Assembly: GCA_017938145.1 (NCBI GenBank)
Contig: JAGBCB010000023.1
Coordinates: 1 to 64,000, forward strand
From: Lachnospiraceae bacterium
Lineage (GTDB): Bacteria > Bacillota > Clostridia > Lachnospirales > Lachnospiraceae
Direction of reading: 5' to 3'
Length of the DNA: 64,000 nucleotides
Below are positions 46,679 through 56,854 of this stretch, piece after piece. Under the pieces are notes generated by a model that was given only the letters and a program-made list of their open reading frames with translations, did no database searches and was not told the DNA's origin. The stretch's first letter is position 1, and each line of letters begins with the position of its first letter. The position numbers and the translations under genes are program-made.

Positions 46679-47560
46679 TTAGCCCTTTACGGCTCCTACC
46701 ATGACACCGCCTACAAAATGCTTTTGTACAAAAGGATATGCAATAATTAGCGGTATGCTTCCCACTACTACAACAGCATATTTCATCAGATTTCTCTCAA
46801 GAATCATTTGCCTCATTTCATCAAGTGTAGCATTTTCACTTACCACCGAACTTGCCTCAGATGTGATAATCTTTATAACCTGCTGTAAAGTATATAATTC
46901 GGAATCATATAAATACATCTGTGCACCCAGATATGCATTCCAGTGTGAAGTAATGGAAAACAGTGCAACTGTAGCAATGATAGCAGTAGAAAGTGGTAAT
47001 ACCACTTTTATGAAACATTTTGTCCAACTTGCACCGTCGATTTGGGCAGCCTCAATCAATGAATCCGGAATATTATACTCAAAAAAGTTTCTTAACAAAA
47101 TAATGTTATATACGCTTACACATCCCGGAATGATAAGAGCCAATGGAGAATTAAGCATTCCCAACTTACTGATAATTATAAACCTCGGAATCATACCACC
47201 ACTAAAATACATTGTAATGATAAACAATGTGGACAAGAATTTACGTCCCGGTAATGTTTTTCGTGATAGTGCAAATGCACAAGTAGCTTGAACAAATAAA
47301 TCCACAAGTGTTGCTGCAGTAGTATAAATAATAGAGTTCTTATAACCAGTCCAGATCATAGAATTCTGAAATAACTTTTTATATGCCTGTAAATTGAATC
47401 CTTTTGGTATGATTGTAACCTGGCCTGCCGCAATTGCAGTCGGATCACTGACAGAAGCTATCAAAACATACCAGATTGGATAAATGCTAATCATTGCCAC
47501 TATAATAAGCATAACATTTATCGAAAGGTCAAGCCAACGTTCTCCCTTTTTTTTCCTCAT
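46679..47560 (-). CDS. sugar ABC permease (LplC/YtcP-like)
   Basis: This 293-aa protein has six membrane spans and the EAA loop DSLIEAAQIDGASWTKCF, the contact for the ATPase. No ATPase gene is in the cluster; a shared MsmX-type ATPase elsewhere is usual. Confidence 0.92.
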   Translation of the reverse strand: MRKKKGERWLDLSINVMLIIVAMISIYPIWYVLIASVSDPTAIAAGQVTIIPKGFNLQAYKKLFQNSMIWTGYKNSIIYTTAATLVDLFVQATCAFALSRKTLPGRKFLSTLFIITMYFSGGMIPRFIIISKLGMLNSPLALIIPGCVSVYNIILLRNFFEYNIPDSLIEAAQIDGASWTKCFIKVVLPLSTAIIATVALFSITSHWNAYLGAQMYLYDSELYTLQQVIKIITSEASSVVSENATLDEMRQMILERNLMKYAVVVVGSIPLIIAYPFVQKHFVGGVMVGAVKG

Positions 47561-47572
47561 TACTTCTTCCTC

Positions 47573-48481
47573 CTAAAAGATTGATACATCGCTCAGTTTC
47601 TTACTAATCTTATTGGTACTCAGAACCAAAATCAGACTAACGATATTTTGGAAAAGACCTACCGCGGTTGAAAATCCATACTGATAATTTTCAATACCTT
47701 GCTTATACACATATGTAGAAATAATTTCGGATGAAGAAATATTCAAAGAGGTCTGCATCAATAACATCTTGTCTGCACCCATAGCAAATAATCTACCCAT
47801 ATTTAAGATAAGCATAGTAACAACCGTCGGCATAATACAAGGCAACTGAATAAGTAAAATACGTTTCAATTTACTTGCACCATCAATCTCAGCTGCTTCC
47901 ATAATGTCATTATCTACCGCCGAGAGAGAGCTAAGATAAACAATCGCACTATAACCGGTACTAGTCCACATACCCGATATAATATATAATGGATATACCC
48001 AGTCAGGATCTCCAAAAAAGTTGATACGTGATTGACCTAAGTTAACGAGAAGAATATTGATCAATCCGGTTTCACCATCGCAGAACAGACGTAAAATACC
48101 AATCGTAACTACGATAGAAAGAAGATGCGGCAAATACGAAAAATTCTGTGCCGTCTTGGCAATAAATTTATTCGTAGAGTTATGCAGCAGTAATGCTAAA
48201 ATCAGTGGCATTGGCCAACAAAACAACGCCGACAAAACGCATATTGTGATTGTGTTTTTTATAACTACGCCCGCCCATGCACCACTAAAGAACCTTGCAA
48301 AGTTATCAAGTCCTATCCATTCATTTTTTAATATCGGTGTTCCAATTTTTACATCTTGAAACGCCATAATAATGCCATACATGGGACCGTAACTAAAGAT
48401 AATCAAAATAATTAGTGCCGGAATCATAAAAATATATAATTCTTTATGCTTTTTAATTTCTTTCCTAAGTGCCTTATTCAC
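47573..48481 (-). CDS. sugar ABC permease (LplB/YteP-like)
   Basis: This 302-aa protein has six membrane spans and the EAA loop NDIMEAAEIDGASKLKR. It starts at GTG after AGGAGG. It pairs with the LplC-like permease 12 bases downstream. Confidence 0.92.
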   Translation of the reverse strand: MNKALRKEIKKHKELYIFMIPALIILIIFSYGPMYGIIMAFQDVKIGTPILKNEWIGLDNFARFFSGAWAGVVIKNTITICVLSALFCWPMPLILALLLHNSTNKFIAKTAQNFSYLPHLLSIVVTIGILRLFCDGETGLINILLVNLGQSRINFFGDPDWVYPLYIISGMWTSTGYSAIVYLSSLSAVDNDIMEAAEIDGASKLKRILLIQLPCIMPTVVTMLILNMGRLFAMGADKMLLMQTSLNISSSEIISTYVYKQGIENYQYGFSTAVGLFQNIVSLILVLSTNKISKKLSDVSIF

Positions 48482-48520
48482 GTTTTTCCTCCTTAATATT
48501 TCTTGCTTATAAGTACCATC

Positions 48521-49396
48521 CTACTTTTCATAAATCAGTGAATAGATACTATCAAGCTCCCTCTTCTTTTCTTCCGTCAATGGTAAGAATGGTGGTCTGG
48601 CACCACCACTAGGTATACCACTCTTAGTAAGCAGATATTTCATGCTTGGCTTTGTATCATTCTTTATCAGAACATCCAAAATAGCATTTGCTTCCTGCTG
48701 AATCTCAAACGCCTTTTTCAAGTTGCCTTCTTCAAATGCTTTCTGTATCGCAATAAATTTATGAGGCATTACATTAAATGTCGCCCCAATTGCTCCATCA
48801 ATACCAATTGGCAATGCATTACAAAATACTTCATCATGACCATAAAAGATTTTCATATCCGGAAATCTTCTTTTAATCTTCTCAAGCTCATATAAGTCAT
48901 AAGATGTATATTTGATACCGCCTACATTGCAGACTTTTAAAATATCAGGAATGTCATCTGCCTTGATTGTCACATTCGAGAGAGTCGGTATGCAATATAC
49001 AATCATTGGCACATCTACAGCATCAGTAATTGCTCCGTAATAATTTGCGATTTCTTCTTTCTTGAACTTGAAATAAAACGGTGGTACACTGGATATTGCT
49101 TTTACGCCACAACTTTGTGCATGCTTTGCATATTCAATAGCTTTACGCTGGTTAATGCTTCCGACATGCGCAATCACATCAACACGTCCATTCACTTCCT
49201 CTGTGACCACTTCAACAATTTTCATTCGCTCTTCGTCACTCAATAAGAAACTTTCCGCAGTGCTTCCACATACATAAAATCCACCGACACCTTGTCCTAT
49301 CAGCCGATTGACCAAAAGTCTCAAAGAATCATAATTCACATCATGATTCTCATCAAACGGTGTAAGTAGCGCAGGTATAATTCCTTTAGTATTCAT
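48521..49396 (-). CDS. DapA/NanA-superfamily aldolase
   Basis: This 291-aa aldolase has IIPALLTPFDENHDVNYD, GFYVCGSTAESFLLS, the Tyr in MIVYCIPTLSN and the Schiff-base Lys in GGIKYTSYDLYELEK. GGAGGTG 4 nt before the ATG sets the start, overlapping the upstream isomerase gene by 11 bases. It is the intact paralogue of the broken copy at 36694-37251, with the same IGATFNVMP motif, and is probably an N-acetylneuraminate lyase or close relative. Confidence 0.88.
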   Translation of the reverse strand: MNTKGIIPALLTPFDENHDVNYDSLRLLVNRLIGQGVGGFYVCGSTAESFLLSDEERMKIVEVVTEEVNGRVDVIAHVGSINQRKAIEYAKHAQSCGVKAISSVPPFYFKFKKEEIANYYGAITDAVDVPMIVYCIPTLSNVTIKADDIPDILKVCNVGGIKYTSYDLYELEKIKRRFPDMKIFYGHDEVFCNALPIGIDGAIGATFNVMPHKFIAIQKAFEEGNLKKAFEIQQEANAILDVLIKNDTKPSMKYLLTKSGIPSGGARPPFLPLTEEKKRELDSIYSLIYEK

Positions 49397-50255
49397 TTTG
49401 CACCTCCACAAATTTGTTAATCAAATAGCGTCCCACTCCTGAAGCAAACTGTAACGCTGCGTCAACGAGTTCATCAGGAAATTTCTCCGTATATAAAAGA
49501 ACCTCCAAATTAAAATCTCCCCGATAACCTATGTTAGCTAACGAATGCATAATCGCTTCCCAATTTTGTTTTTGCAGATACGGTACCGTATGGCAATCAT
49601 TCACATAATCAGTGTCATGCACATGCAACGTCTTAAGCAACTTCGGATCCATTCTTGCTATAAACTCCTCAGGCGGACAATTCATTATAGCAGCATGTCC
49701 CAAGTCAACGCAGGCACAAAACCATTCCGATTCCAAGTCGCGAATAAATTCACAAAAAGCTTCCGGGGATTTCCATATTCCGATTCTCTTTTCTTCGTCC
49801 GTATGGCCACGTCCAATGTTCTCAACCGCCACCTGTATTCCAAACTCCTTGCAATATGGAAGAAAAGAACGATAATACTGTTTATTATATTCATAAATAT
49901 CCACGCCATCCGGAGGCGTTACTGCATGAATAATAATTCTCGATGCGCCTAATACAGAGGAAAACTCCATGGCACGTACAATATCTCTGTAATGTTTCTC
50001 GGTACATTCCATCCGCTCACCATATTCAAATTCAAACGGCGCATGTGTTTGGTTGCAAGTAATTTCATACCTTTCCAACATTATTCTTAACTGTTCGGCC
50101 TTTTTGTAATACTCATCATCGAGAAGCCTTTCTAACGGTTTGATTTCATTAAACGAATAATCTATACAATCAAAGCCAGCCTTATGAAACATTTGAAGAA
50201 CTCTTTCGTCTCCAAATCTGTTACAAAGATTGCTTATATCACACCCCAATCTCAT
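49386..50255 (-). CDS. sugar phosphate isomerase/epimerase (AP_endonuc_2 TIM barrel)
   Basis: This 289-aa barrel has AGFDCIDYSFNEI, QTHAPFEFEYG, HAVTPPDG, VAVENIGRG and ACVDLGHAAIM with HVHDTDY, the metal-ligand pattern of xylose-isomerase-like sugar epimerases. GAGAGGGG before MRLGCD sets the start. It is the first gene of the minus-strand cluster. Confidence 0.87.
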   Translation of the reverse strand: MRLGCDISNLCNRFGDERVLQMFHKAGFDCIDYSFNEIKPLERLLDDEYYKKAEQLRIMLERYEITCNQTHAPFEFEYGERMECTEKHYRDIVRAMEFSSVLGASRIIIHAVTPPDGVDIYEYNKQYYRSFLPYCKEFGIQVAVENIGRGHTDEEKRIGIWKSPEAFCEFIRDLESEWFCACVDLGHAAIMNCPPEEFIARMDPKLLKTLHVHDTDYVNDCHTVPYLQKQNWEAIMHSLANIGYRGDFNLEVLLYTEKFPDELVDAALQFASGVGRYLINKFVEVQNEY

Positions 50256-50644
50256 ATAACTACCCCTCTCGTAATATAAAACAAATAGCAATATACGCAT
50301 TCATAATATTTCTTACTATAATTAGGATACCTCTATATGCTCTAATTGTAAATGTGTTATCCAAGCTCAACTTATGTACCATTTTTGCTATTAGGATTAG
50401 ATATTTGTAACATTTGCCATTTTCCTGCCAAATAATTGATTTTAATTGAAAAAGAACAAAAAACATGCTAACATATGACTATGAATTATGCAAAATAATG
50501 CATTTTTTTGTTTTTATATCCTTTTTTATTTAACTTTACCTTGTAAATCTAATAAAAATGATTTTGACAAAATTGGTCAATTTTTCAAATTTTGTAGCAT
50601 TTTTCCACCACAATTAAGAACTAACAAAGGAGAGAACATTCATT
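50256..50644. promoter_or_regulatory. divergent control region of the glycan cluster
   Basis: This AT-rich gene-free stretch lies between the isomerase and AraC-type genes. TTGACA-like and ACAAAATT/AAATTTTGT inverted segments near 50570-50605 and an ATGCA/TGCAT hairpin near 50495 are candidate operator parts. I cannot name a confident -10 for either direction. Confidence 0.45.
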
Positions 50645-51517
50645 ATGGATTACAGAGATAAGATTTATAGCGTAAAGCATCATTCAATCGGTATCGCTGA
50701 AGGAATTGATGACTTATATGCCATGCCACATCATGACAATAGTATTGAAATCATTCAATTTTGGTCTGATAGCGGACACTTTGTTGTTGGCAATCATATT
50801 TTCCCAATCAAAGCCGGTTGTATGTTACTTTTAGATGCCATGCAGATTCATTACTCTAACCCTACCAATCCGGAAGAATATAACCGCAGTAAATTGATTA
50901 TATCAAAAGAGCTTTTTAATTTAATATGTAACACTTGCGGACTTGATATTGATACTGATAACAACTTTTTTAAAACGGGTGTATTATATTGTCCTTTTAA
51001 TATAACAGATAATTCAATCATGCTTATTGATAATTGCTACAAACTTGCAGCTCAACACTATATCAAGCTCAACGACCCTTATGCTCAAGCAAATATTGTT
51101 TCCTCCCTCATAACAATATTAACCCTAACGTTCCCTAAAATAAAAGAATCCAATATACAGCAAAACACGCAAACTATAGACTTATTAGCAAACTATGTCA
51201 GTAGTTGCAGTGACCGTTGGGATGATATTACCATGGAGAAAATATGCAGCAATTTGCATATTAGTCCATCACGTGCATCACATCTTTTTAAAGAGCTAAC
51301 CGGGAAATCACTTACTCAGTACATTACACTGTTACGTATGACTGAAGCCAAGCGCTTATTATTAGAATCAAATTTAAAAGTCAAAGATATCTCCTGTCAT
51401 TTAAAATTTGATGACCCAACAACATTTTGCCGGTATTTTAGAAAATATGTTGGTTGTAGCCCTAATGAATACAGAGCTTCTAATGGTATCTCTTCTCCGC
51501 CGCCAAACTTATATTAA
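50645..51517 (+). CDS. AraC-family transcriptional regulator
   Basis: This 290-aa protein has an N-terminal cupin-like sensor (SDSGHFVVGNHIFPIKAGCML) and a C-terminal double HTH (ISPSRASHLFKELTGKSLTQ, then FDDPTTFCRYFRKYVGCSPN). AAAGGAGAG precedes the ATG. It is divergent from the long glycan cluster and is its likely activator. Confidence 0.9.
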   Translation: MDYRDKIYSVKHHSIGIAEGIDDLYAMPHHDNSIEIIQFWSDSGHFVVGNHIFPIKAGCMLLLDAMQIHYSNPTNPEEYNRSKLIISKELFNLICNTCGLDIDTDNNFFKTGVLYCPFNITDNSIMLIDNCYKLAAQHYIKLNDPYAQANIVSSLITILTLTFPKIKESNIQQNTQTIDLLANYVSSCSDRWDDITMEKICSNLHISPSRASHLFKELTGKSLTQYITLLRMTEAKRLLLESNLKVKDISCHLKFDDPTTFCRYFRKYVGCSPNEYRASNGISSPPPNLY

Positions 51518-51563
51518 TTATTCCATTTATTATAATGATTAGATAACTTCCTATAAAAAGTAA

Positions 51564-51609
51564 TAAAAAACTTGCGGAATCATTTTCAGCTCACTCCGCA
51601 AGTTTTTTT
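51564..51609. terminator. bidirectional terminator between converging genes
   Basis: AAAAAACTTGCGGA pairs with TCCGCAAGTTTTTT, giving T-runs in both directions, between the AraC gene and the small minus-strand gene. Confidence 0.85.
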
Positions 51610-51614
51610 ATTAA

Positions 51615-51824
51615 CTACTTTCTATTTTCTTTGCATGATATGATGTCAAACTCTTCTTCTCGGAAAATCTTTTGCTTGAAGTCCATACCGATAAGACAAT
51701 CCGTCGTCATATGAGATAAATATACGCGAGTTGGCAACTGGGAAACATCTGACATCGGCACAGCATTCTTCAAAACCTTATACACATCACGACAAAACTT
51801 AGTAATCACATTTCCAAATGTCAT
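51615..51824 (-). CDS. small unknown protein
   Basis: This 69-aa protein begins MTFGNVITKFCRDVYKVLK and has no motif I know. GGGGAG 8 nt before the ATG and a shared terminator support it as real; upstream in-frame codons are less likely. It lies at the border of the glycan island and the core genes. Confidence 0.5.
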   Translation of the reverse strand: MTFGNVITKFCRDVYKVLKNAVPMSDVSQLPTRVYLSHMTTDCLIGMDFKQKIFREEEFDIISCKENRK

Positions 51825-52124
51825 AATGTTTACTCCCCTTTCTATCATATAATACACGCACATGCCGTCCATATCACAAAAAAACGTATCGCATCACATT
51901 TATATATCTATTTACGAAACTTTTCAAGTACTAAAACTGTCGTTTTTATTTGCAAATCCTGCTTTATACGTTCAAATAGATATAGCCTGCTAAGCAAAAT
52001 ACTAAAAGATATTTCCTCATGATTTTTTTATAACCCAATCTGTAACCCATACTTGCGTATAATATCCACTCAGCTCTTGTATTTCAAAATTTCAATTGGG
52101 TTATTTTTGGGTTACGGACAAAAA
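51825..52124. other. gene-free border region
   Basis: No believable gene. It holds a 75-bp span closed by TATATCTATTT/AAATAGATATA and several AACCCAA/TTGGGTT words near 52033-52115. These could be remnants of an attachment site or structure; nothing is proven. Confidence 0.4.
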
Positions 52125-52161
52125 AAATCAAGGGTCTCTGTTTCTTGAAACCCTTGATTTT
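52125..52161 (-). terminator. terminator after rpmF
   Basis: AAAATCAAGGGT and ACCCTTGATTTT form a 12-bp stem followed on the minus strand by a T-run, 17 bases past the rpmF stop. Confidence 0.85.
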
Positions 52162-52177
52162 ACTAGCTTTTTTAAGA

Positions 52178-52360
52178 TTATTCAGCTGCAATAACTTCCT
52201 TCTTGTTGTAAGAACCGCAAGCCTTACATACTCTGTGTGGCATCATTAATTCGCCGCACTTGCTGCACTTTACAAGGTTTGGAGCAGTCATCTTCCAGTT
52301 TGCTCTACGACTGTCTCTTCTTGCCTTGGAAGTCTTATTCTTCGGACAAATAGCTCCCAT
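52178..52360 (-). CDS. rpmF: 50S ribosomal protein L32
   Basis: This 60-aa protein has KTSKARRDSRRANWKM, the L32 signature, and a four-Cys zinc ribbon (CSKCG and CKACG). It follows the YceD gene by 2 bases, the standard yceD-rpmF pair. Confidence 0.96.
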   Translation of the reverse strand: MGAICPKNKTSKARRDSRRANWKMTAPNLVKCSKCGELMMPHRVCKACGSYNKKEVIAAE

Positions 52361-52362
52361 GA

Positions 52363-52890
52363 TTACACCTCCTTAACGTTGTTAAAAATATCTCGGATAA
52401 CAGACATTCTTGGATCTGGCTCTGTACGGACGCAACCGCATTCTCCCTGATTTAAGTTTGCACCGCAAACCTTACAGATTCCTTTACAGTCTTCCTGACA
52501 CAGAACCTTCATTGGGAAACCAAGCAAGATTTCTTCGTAGACCAGGCGATCCACGTCTAAATCGTATCCGTCAATATACGCTGTTTCATTCAAATCGTTG
52601 ACACGGTCTTCTTCGCTCTGATTAAAGTCGACTTCTACTTCAGAGGAAACCGGAATTTCCACCTGCTGTTCTGCCAGACAGTTGTCACACGGTACGGATA
52701 AAACCACTTTTGTCTTAACTCCTATTTTTACTTTTCTGCTACCAAGGTTTTCGATTTCTAACTCAACCTCTTCTTTTTCAAGAATCGGATAAGTGACACC
52801 GAGTCTGACAAAAGTACTTGGTTCGTACACCGCAGTTCTCTTTTGTACACCGGTTGGCAGATTCATAATTTCGGATAAAGATATCAGCAT
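52363..52890 (-). CDS. yceD: YceD/DUF177-family protein
   Basis: This 175-aa protein has the family's VPCDNCLAEQ and C-terminal LCQEDCKGICKVCGANLNQG cysteine cluster, linked to 23S rRNA accumulation in other bacteria. GGGTGG before MLISLSE sets the start. It shares a strong promoter with rpmF. Confidence 0.9.
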   Translation of the reverse strand: MLISLSEIMNLPTGVQKRTAVYEPSTFVRLGVTYPILEKEEVELEIENLGSRKVKIGVKTKVVLSVPCDNCLAEQQVEIPVSSEVEVDFNQSEEDRVNDLNETAYIDGYDLDVDRLVYEEILLGFPMKVLCQEDCKGICKVCGANLNQGECGCVRTEPDPRMSVIRDIFNNVKEV

Positions 52891-52951
52891 GTTCCACCCT
52901 TCCGTGTGTTCCCAAAGCAAATAGGACACACATCAAAACTCACACCAACAT

Positions 52952-52980
52952 ATTATACTTGTTGATGCAACATTTGTCAA
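52952..52980 (-). promoter_or_regulatory. sigma-A promoter of yceD-rpmF
   Basis: TTGACA (52975-52980) and TATAAT (52952-52957) are both perfect with 17-bp spacing on the minus strand. Confidence 0.9.
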
Positions 52981-53005
52981 CTACTTTTTTCTTGTTTTAA
53001 TAAAT

Positions 53006-53046
53006 TTATCCACAGACTTATCCACATGTTTTCCACACATGGATAA
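53006..53046. promoter_or_regulatory. three tandem DnaA-box sequences
   Basis: TTATCCACA at 53006-53014 and 53018-53026 are perfect, and TTTTCCACA at 53029-53037 has one mismatch. All are in one direction at 12- and 11-bp steps. A mirrored ATGGATAAG follows and gives a GACTTATCCA/TGGATAAGTC hairpin, which may instead serve as the ackA terminator. Confidence 0.55.
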
Positions 53047-53063
53047 GTCCTATTAACACTTGC

Positions 53064-54251
53064 TTATACTAAAGCTACGGTTTCTCTTGCGATTGCCAGT
53101 TCTTCGTTGGTTGGGATAACAAGAACCTTAACCTTGGAATCCTTGGTTGTGATGATGTTTTCGAAGCCGCGCTTCGCATTTTCTTCTTCATCTAATGTGA
53201 TGCCGAGGTATCCTAAGTAGCTGCATACTGTCTTACGAACTTTACCGTCGTTTTCGCCAAGGCCTGCAGTAAATGCGATAGCATCTACACCGTTCATAGC
53301 TGCAACATAAGCACCGATGTACTTAGCAACACGGTAAGCAAATACTGCTACTGCTTCCTTTGCATGCTCGTTGCCCTCGTCAGCTGCCTTAGCAAGGTCA
53401 CGGAAGTCGCTGGAAACACCGGACATACCCTGAACACCGGACTTCTTGTTTAAGATAGTCATGATGTCGTCGATGGACTTGTTTTCCTTGTGAGCGATGA
53501 ACTCGATGATGGCAGGGTCGATGTCACCACTTCTGGTACCCATGATAAGACCTTCTAATGGGGTAAGACCCATGGAAGTATCTACGGACTCGCCGTTCTT
53601 TACAGCGGAGATGCTGGCACCGTTACCAAGGTGGCAAACGATAACCTTAGAGTTCTTTGCGTCAAGACCTGCTACGTCGATGGCTCTCTTGGAAACGAAG
53701 CTGTGGCTGGTTCCGTGGAAGCCGTAACGGCGGATCTTGTACTTGTCATAATATTCAAATGGAAGACCGTAAAGGTAAGCTTCCTTTGGCATTGTCTGAT
53801 GGAAAGCAGTATCGAAAACAGCTACCATTGGTACGCCAGGCATGATTGTCTTACATGCGTTGATACCGATTAAGTTTGCAGGATTGTGAAGTGGTGCTAA
53901 GTCGTTACACTCTTCGATTGCTGCGATAACTTCGTCGTTGATAACAACGGAGGAAGCGAACTTTTCGCCGCCGTGTACTACTCTGTGGCCTACTGCGCCG
54001 ATTTCGTCGAGGGACTTGATAACGCCGTAGTTAGCATCTGTTAAAGCTGCTAAAACGCTCTGGATAGCAACCTCGTGGTTTGGAAGCGGATCGTTGATAA
54101 CAACCTTTTCGCCACCGGCAGGTGTATGGTTTAATCTGCCGTCGATACCGATTCTTTCGCAAAGACCAACAGCCAGTGCCTTTTCGGTTTCGGAATCGAT
54201 TAACTGATACTTTAAGGAAGAACTTCCGCAGTTTACAACTAATACCTTCAT
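53064..54251 (-). CDS. ackA: acetate kinase
   Basis: This 395-aa enzyme makes ATP and acetate from acetyl phosphate. [30 protein letters not shown] and [20 protein letters not shown] are family signatures. GGAG before MKVLVVN sets the start; the frame continues upstream without meaning. It lies 70 bases after pta. Confidence 0.97.
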   Translation of the reverse strand: MKVLVVNCGSSSLKYQLIDSETEKALAVGLCERIGIDGRLNHTPAGGEKVVINDPLPNHEVAIQSVLAALTDANYGVIKSLDEIGAVGHRVVHGGEKFASSVVINDEVIAAIEECNDLAPLHNPANLIGINACKTIMPGVPMVAVFDTAFHQTMPKEAYLYGLPFEYYDKYKIRRYGFHGTSHSFVSKRAIDVAGLDAKNSKVIVCHLGNGASISAVKNGESVDTSMGLTPLEGLIMGTRSGDIDPAIIEFIAHKENKSIDDIMTILNKKSGVQGMSGVSSDFRDLAKAADEGNEHAKEAVAVFAYRVAKYIGAYVAAMNGVDAIAFTAGLGENDGKVRKTVCSYLGYLGITLDEEENAKRGFENIITTKDSKVKVLVIPTNEELAIARETVALV

Positions 54252-54321
54252 GATAAAATCTCCATTTCTGTATATATTTCCGGAAGGGCTTAACGCCCTT
54301 CCGCTATTCTCTCTGTTTCGG

Positions 54322-55317
54322 TTACTGAGCCTGTGCCTGTACGGATGTGATGGCAATTACACCAACGATATCCTCTGCGAAGCAACCACGGGAAAGGTCG
54401 TTAACAGGAGCCGCAATACCCTGGGTGATAGGACCGTAAGCTTCTGCCTTAGCAAGTCTCTGAGCCAGCTTGTAACCGATGTTACCTGCATCAAGGTCAG
54501 GGAAAATAAGAACGTTAGCCTGTCCTGCGATATCGCTGCCAGGAGCCTTGGAAGCACCAACGCTAGGAACGATAGCAGCATCAAGCTGTAATTCGCCTTC
54601 GATCTTTACGTTTGGATATAATTCCTTAGCAATCTTAGTAGCTTCTACTACCTTGTCTACGTCAGCATGCTTTGCACTGCCCATAGTGGAATGGGAAAGC
54701 ATAGCAACCTTTGCTTCCTTACCAACTAAAAGCTCGAAGCTCTTTGCGGAGCTGCCTGCGATAGCTGCAAGCTCTTCTGCGTTTGGATTCTGAACAAGAC
54801 CGGAGTCACCGAAGATGAAGGTGCCGTTTTCGCCGTATTCGCAGTTTGGAACTACGATAACGAAGAATGCGGAAACTAACTTGGTGTTAGGTGCAGTCTT
54901 TAAAATCTGTAAGCAAGGTCTTAATGTATTTGCTGTGGAGTGGCATGCACCGGAAACAACGCCGTCTGCGTCACCCATCTTAACCATCATAACCGCAAAT
55001 GTTGTATAGTCTGTGGTAAGAGCTTCTCTTGCCTTTTCAGGAGTCATACCCTTTGCCTGACGAAGCTCAACCAGCTTGTCGATGTAGCTTTGAAGCTTGT
55101 CTGTTGTGTGAGGATTGATACGGGTAGCCTTGGAAATATCTAAACCTTCTGCGTTCTTATCGATTTCCTCGTCAGTACCAACTAAAATAATATTAGCATT
55201 ACCTTCTGCTAATGTGATAGCTGCTGCCTCAAGTACTCTTCTGTCCTCTGTCTCAGGCAGAACGATTGTCTTCATATTCTGTCTGGCTCTAACTTTGATT
55301 TCATCAATAAAACCCAT
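54322..55317 (-). CDS. pta: phosphate acetyltransferase
   Basis: This 331-aa short-form Pta has [30 protein letters not shown] and [20 protein letters not shown]. It turns acetyl-CoA to acetyl phosphate, feeding acetate kinase for fermentation ATP. It is the first gene of the pair, with its own promoter. Confidence 0.97.
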   Translation of the reverse strand: MGFIDEIKVRARQNMKTIVLPETEDRRVLEAAAITLAEGNANIILVGTDEEIDKNAEGLDISKATRINPHTTDKLQSYIDKLVELRQAKGMTPEKAREALTTDYTTFAVMMVKMGDADGVVSGACHSTANTLRPCLQILKTAPNTKLVSAFFVIVVPNCEYGENGTFIFGDSGLVQNPNAEELAAIAGSSAKSFELLVGKEAKVAMLSHSTMGSAKHADVDKVVEATKIAKELYPNVKIEGELQLDAAIVPSVGASKAPGSDIAGQANVLIFPDLDAGNIGYKLAQRLAKAEAYGPITQGIAAPVNDLSRGCFAEDIVGVIAITSVQAQAQ

Positions 55318-55370
55318 GATTGTTCTCCTTTCGTTTTGCTCTGCTTTACCGCAGAATAAATCTACTATAG

Positions 55371-55399
55371 ATTATAGTCCAAAATCCTCCATTTCACAA
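55371..55399 (-). promoter_or_regulatory. promoter of pta-ackA
   Basis: TTGTGA (55394-55399), 17 bp, TATAAT (55371-55376) on the minus strand, 54 bases before the pta start. Confidence 0.75.
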
Positions 55400-55432
55400 G
55401 GGTTAAAATGATTTTTTTCTGTTTTCTTGCGA

Positions 55433-55461
55433 TTTACATATTTTTTATGTCGTGGTAGAAT
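55433..55461 (+). promoter_or_regulatory. promoter of tmcAL
   Basis: TTTACA (55433-55438), 17 bp, TAGAAT (55456-55461), 39 bases before the tmcAL start and divergent from the pta promoter. Confidence 0.65.
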
Positions 55462-55499
55462 ACTGGTAAGAAAAGGCTTACCGAATGAGGAGAATTACT

Positions 55500-56771
55500 A
55501 TGACCATTGCTGCCGTTATTGCAGAATATAACCCGTTCCACAACGGGCACGACTATATGATTCAAAAAGTAAAGGAAGAAACCAGTGCCGATTACGTAAT
55601 AGCCGTTATGAGCGGCGATTTTACCCAGCGTGGCATTCCGGGCATTGCGGACAAGCACACCCGTGCCAAAATGGCCACCTCCTGCGGCGCAGACGCGGTT
55701 TTTGAGCTGCCGGTACGTTTTGCCACCGCCAGTGCAGAACTCTTCGCTACGGGGGCTGTATCGCTGTTTAACGCCCTTTCCTGTGTGGACTACCTGTGTT
55801 TTGGCAGCGAATACGGAAAATTATCCGATTTTACCAAAGCCTCCGACCTTCTTCTTAACGAACCGGAGGACTTTCAACGTGCCATTCAGAAATATTTACG
55901 GGAAGGTCTCTCCTATCCAAAGGCCTTTGCCCTGGCTGTCAAAGAATCCGGTGCCGCCTCAGACATTGAACCGGAGCTTTTGGAAAAGCCAAACAATCTG
56001 CTTGGTCTGGAATATCTGAAAGCAATAAAAAAACTGGCTTCCTCCATAAAGCCTCACACCATAACCCGCACCGGAACCGGCTATCACGACGAACACGCTG
56101 CTTTTTCCGATGACTCCGGCACCCTGATTGCCAGTGCAAGCGCTATCCGCGCCGCACTTTCCAAAGAAGCCGGAAGCATCGCCGCAGCCCAGCCATTACT
56201 TCCGGCGGAAAGCTACCGCATTTTTGCCGAAAGCTACGGCATTTTTGCTCCGGTTACACTAAACGATTTTTCCCTGCTGCTCTCCACCCGGATTGCCGCA
56301 GAAACAAAAGATTCCCTGGCAACCTTCTTAGATGTACCAAAAGAACTGGCCGACCGCATCTACCGCTTCCGGGATGAGTTTCTGCCGATTACGGAATTAA
56401 TTGAAGCAATCAAGCATAAACAGTACACCTACGCCCGAATCAACCGGGCACTGGTGCATATTTTACTGGGCTTAAAGGAGAAAAACAGCACCTTAAGTAC
56501 GCCGGATTCCGGCACTTTCCCTTCCCTGGTTCCTTACGCCCGCCTGCTTGCCATGAAAAAAAGCGCTTCCCCTCTCATGAAAGAGATTAAGGAGCACTCC
56601 CAAATACCGGTTATTACAAAGCCGGCAGAGGCAAGAAAAGTGCTTGACGAGGATGCCCTTGCCATGTTTATGGAGGACATTGCAGCGGCAGATTTATATA
56701 ATAGAATTGTCGCTTCTAAGTTTGAAACACCATTTGTTACTGATATGAAACACTCAATTGAACTCGTATAG
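55500..56771 (+). CDS. tmcAL: tRNA(Met) cytidine acetate ligase
   Basis: This 423-aa YlbM-family protein has the nucleotidyltransferase motif AEYNPFHNGHDYMI. The family makes N4-acetylcytidine at the tRNA-Met wobble base using acetate and ATP. GAGGAG 7 nt before the ATG sets the start. Acetate from the adjacent pta-ackA pathway is its substrate, a neat neighbour. Confidence 0.93.
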   Translation: MTIAAVIAEYNPFHNGHDYMIQKVKEETSADYVIAVMSGDFTQRGIPGIADKHTRAKMATSCGADAVFELPVRFATASAELFATGAVSLFNALSCVDYLCFGSEYGKLSDFTKASDLLLNEPEDFQRAIQKYLREGLSYPKAFALAVKESGAASDIEPELLEKPNNLLGLEYLKAIKKLASSIKPHTITRTGTGYHDEHAAFSDDSGTLIASASAIRAALSKEAGSIAAAQPLLPAESYRIFAESYGIFAPVTLNDFSLLLSTRIAAETKDSLATFLDVPKELADRIYRFRDEFLPITELIEAIKHKQYTYARINRALVHILLGLKEKNSTLSTPDSGTFPSLVPYARLLAMKKSASPLMKEIKEHSQIPVITKPAEARKVLDEDALAMFMEDIAAADLYNRIVASKFETPFVTDMKHSIELV

Positions 56772-56854
56772 CATCAAGTCAAAACCTGCAAGCATGTACA
56801 ATTTGATACGGATGTGTTCTTGACAAACTGTATTTAGCTTTATTCTTTCTAAAT

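Noticed and set aside
50326..50336. CCTCTATAT-like word near the isomerase promoter
   Set aside because: Lacks the full CCCCTCTATAT core and tail and lies outside the ICE; one partial match is expected by chance.
52033..52115. Remnant of an integrase C-terminus on the minus strand
   Set aside because: A short open stretch looks protein-like but stops interrupt it at once and no recombinase motif is visible.
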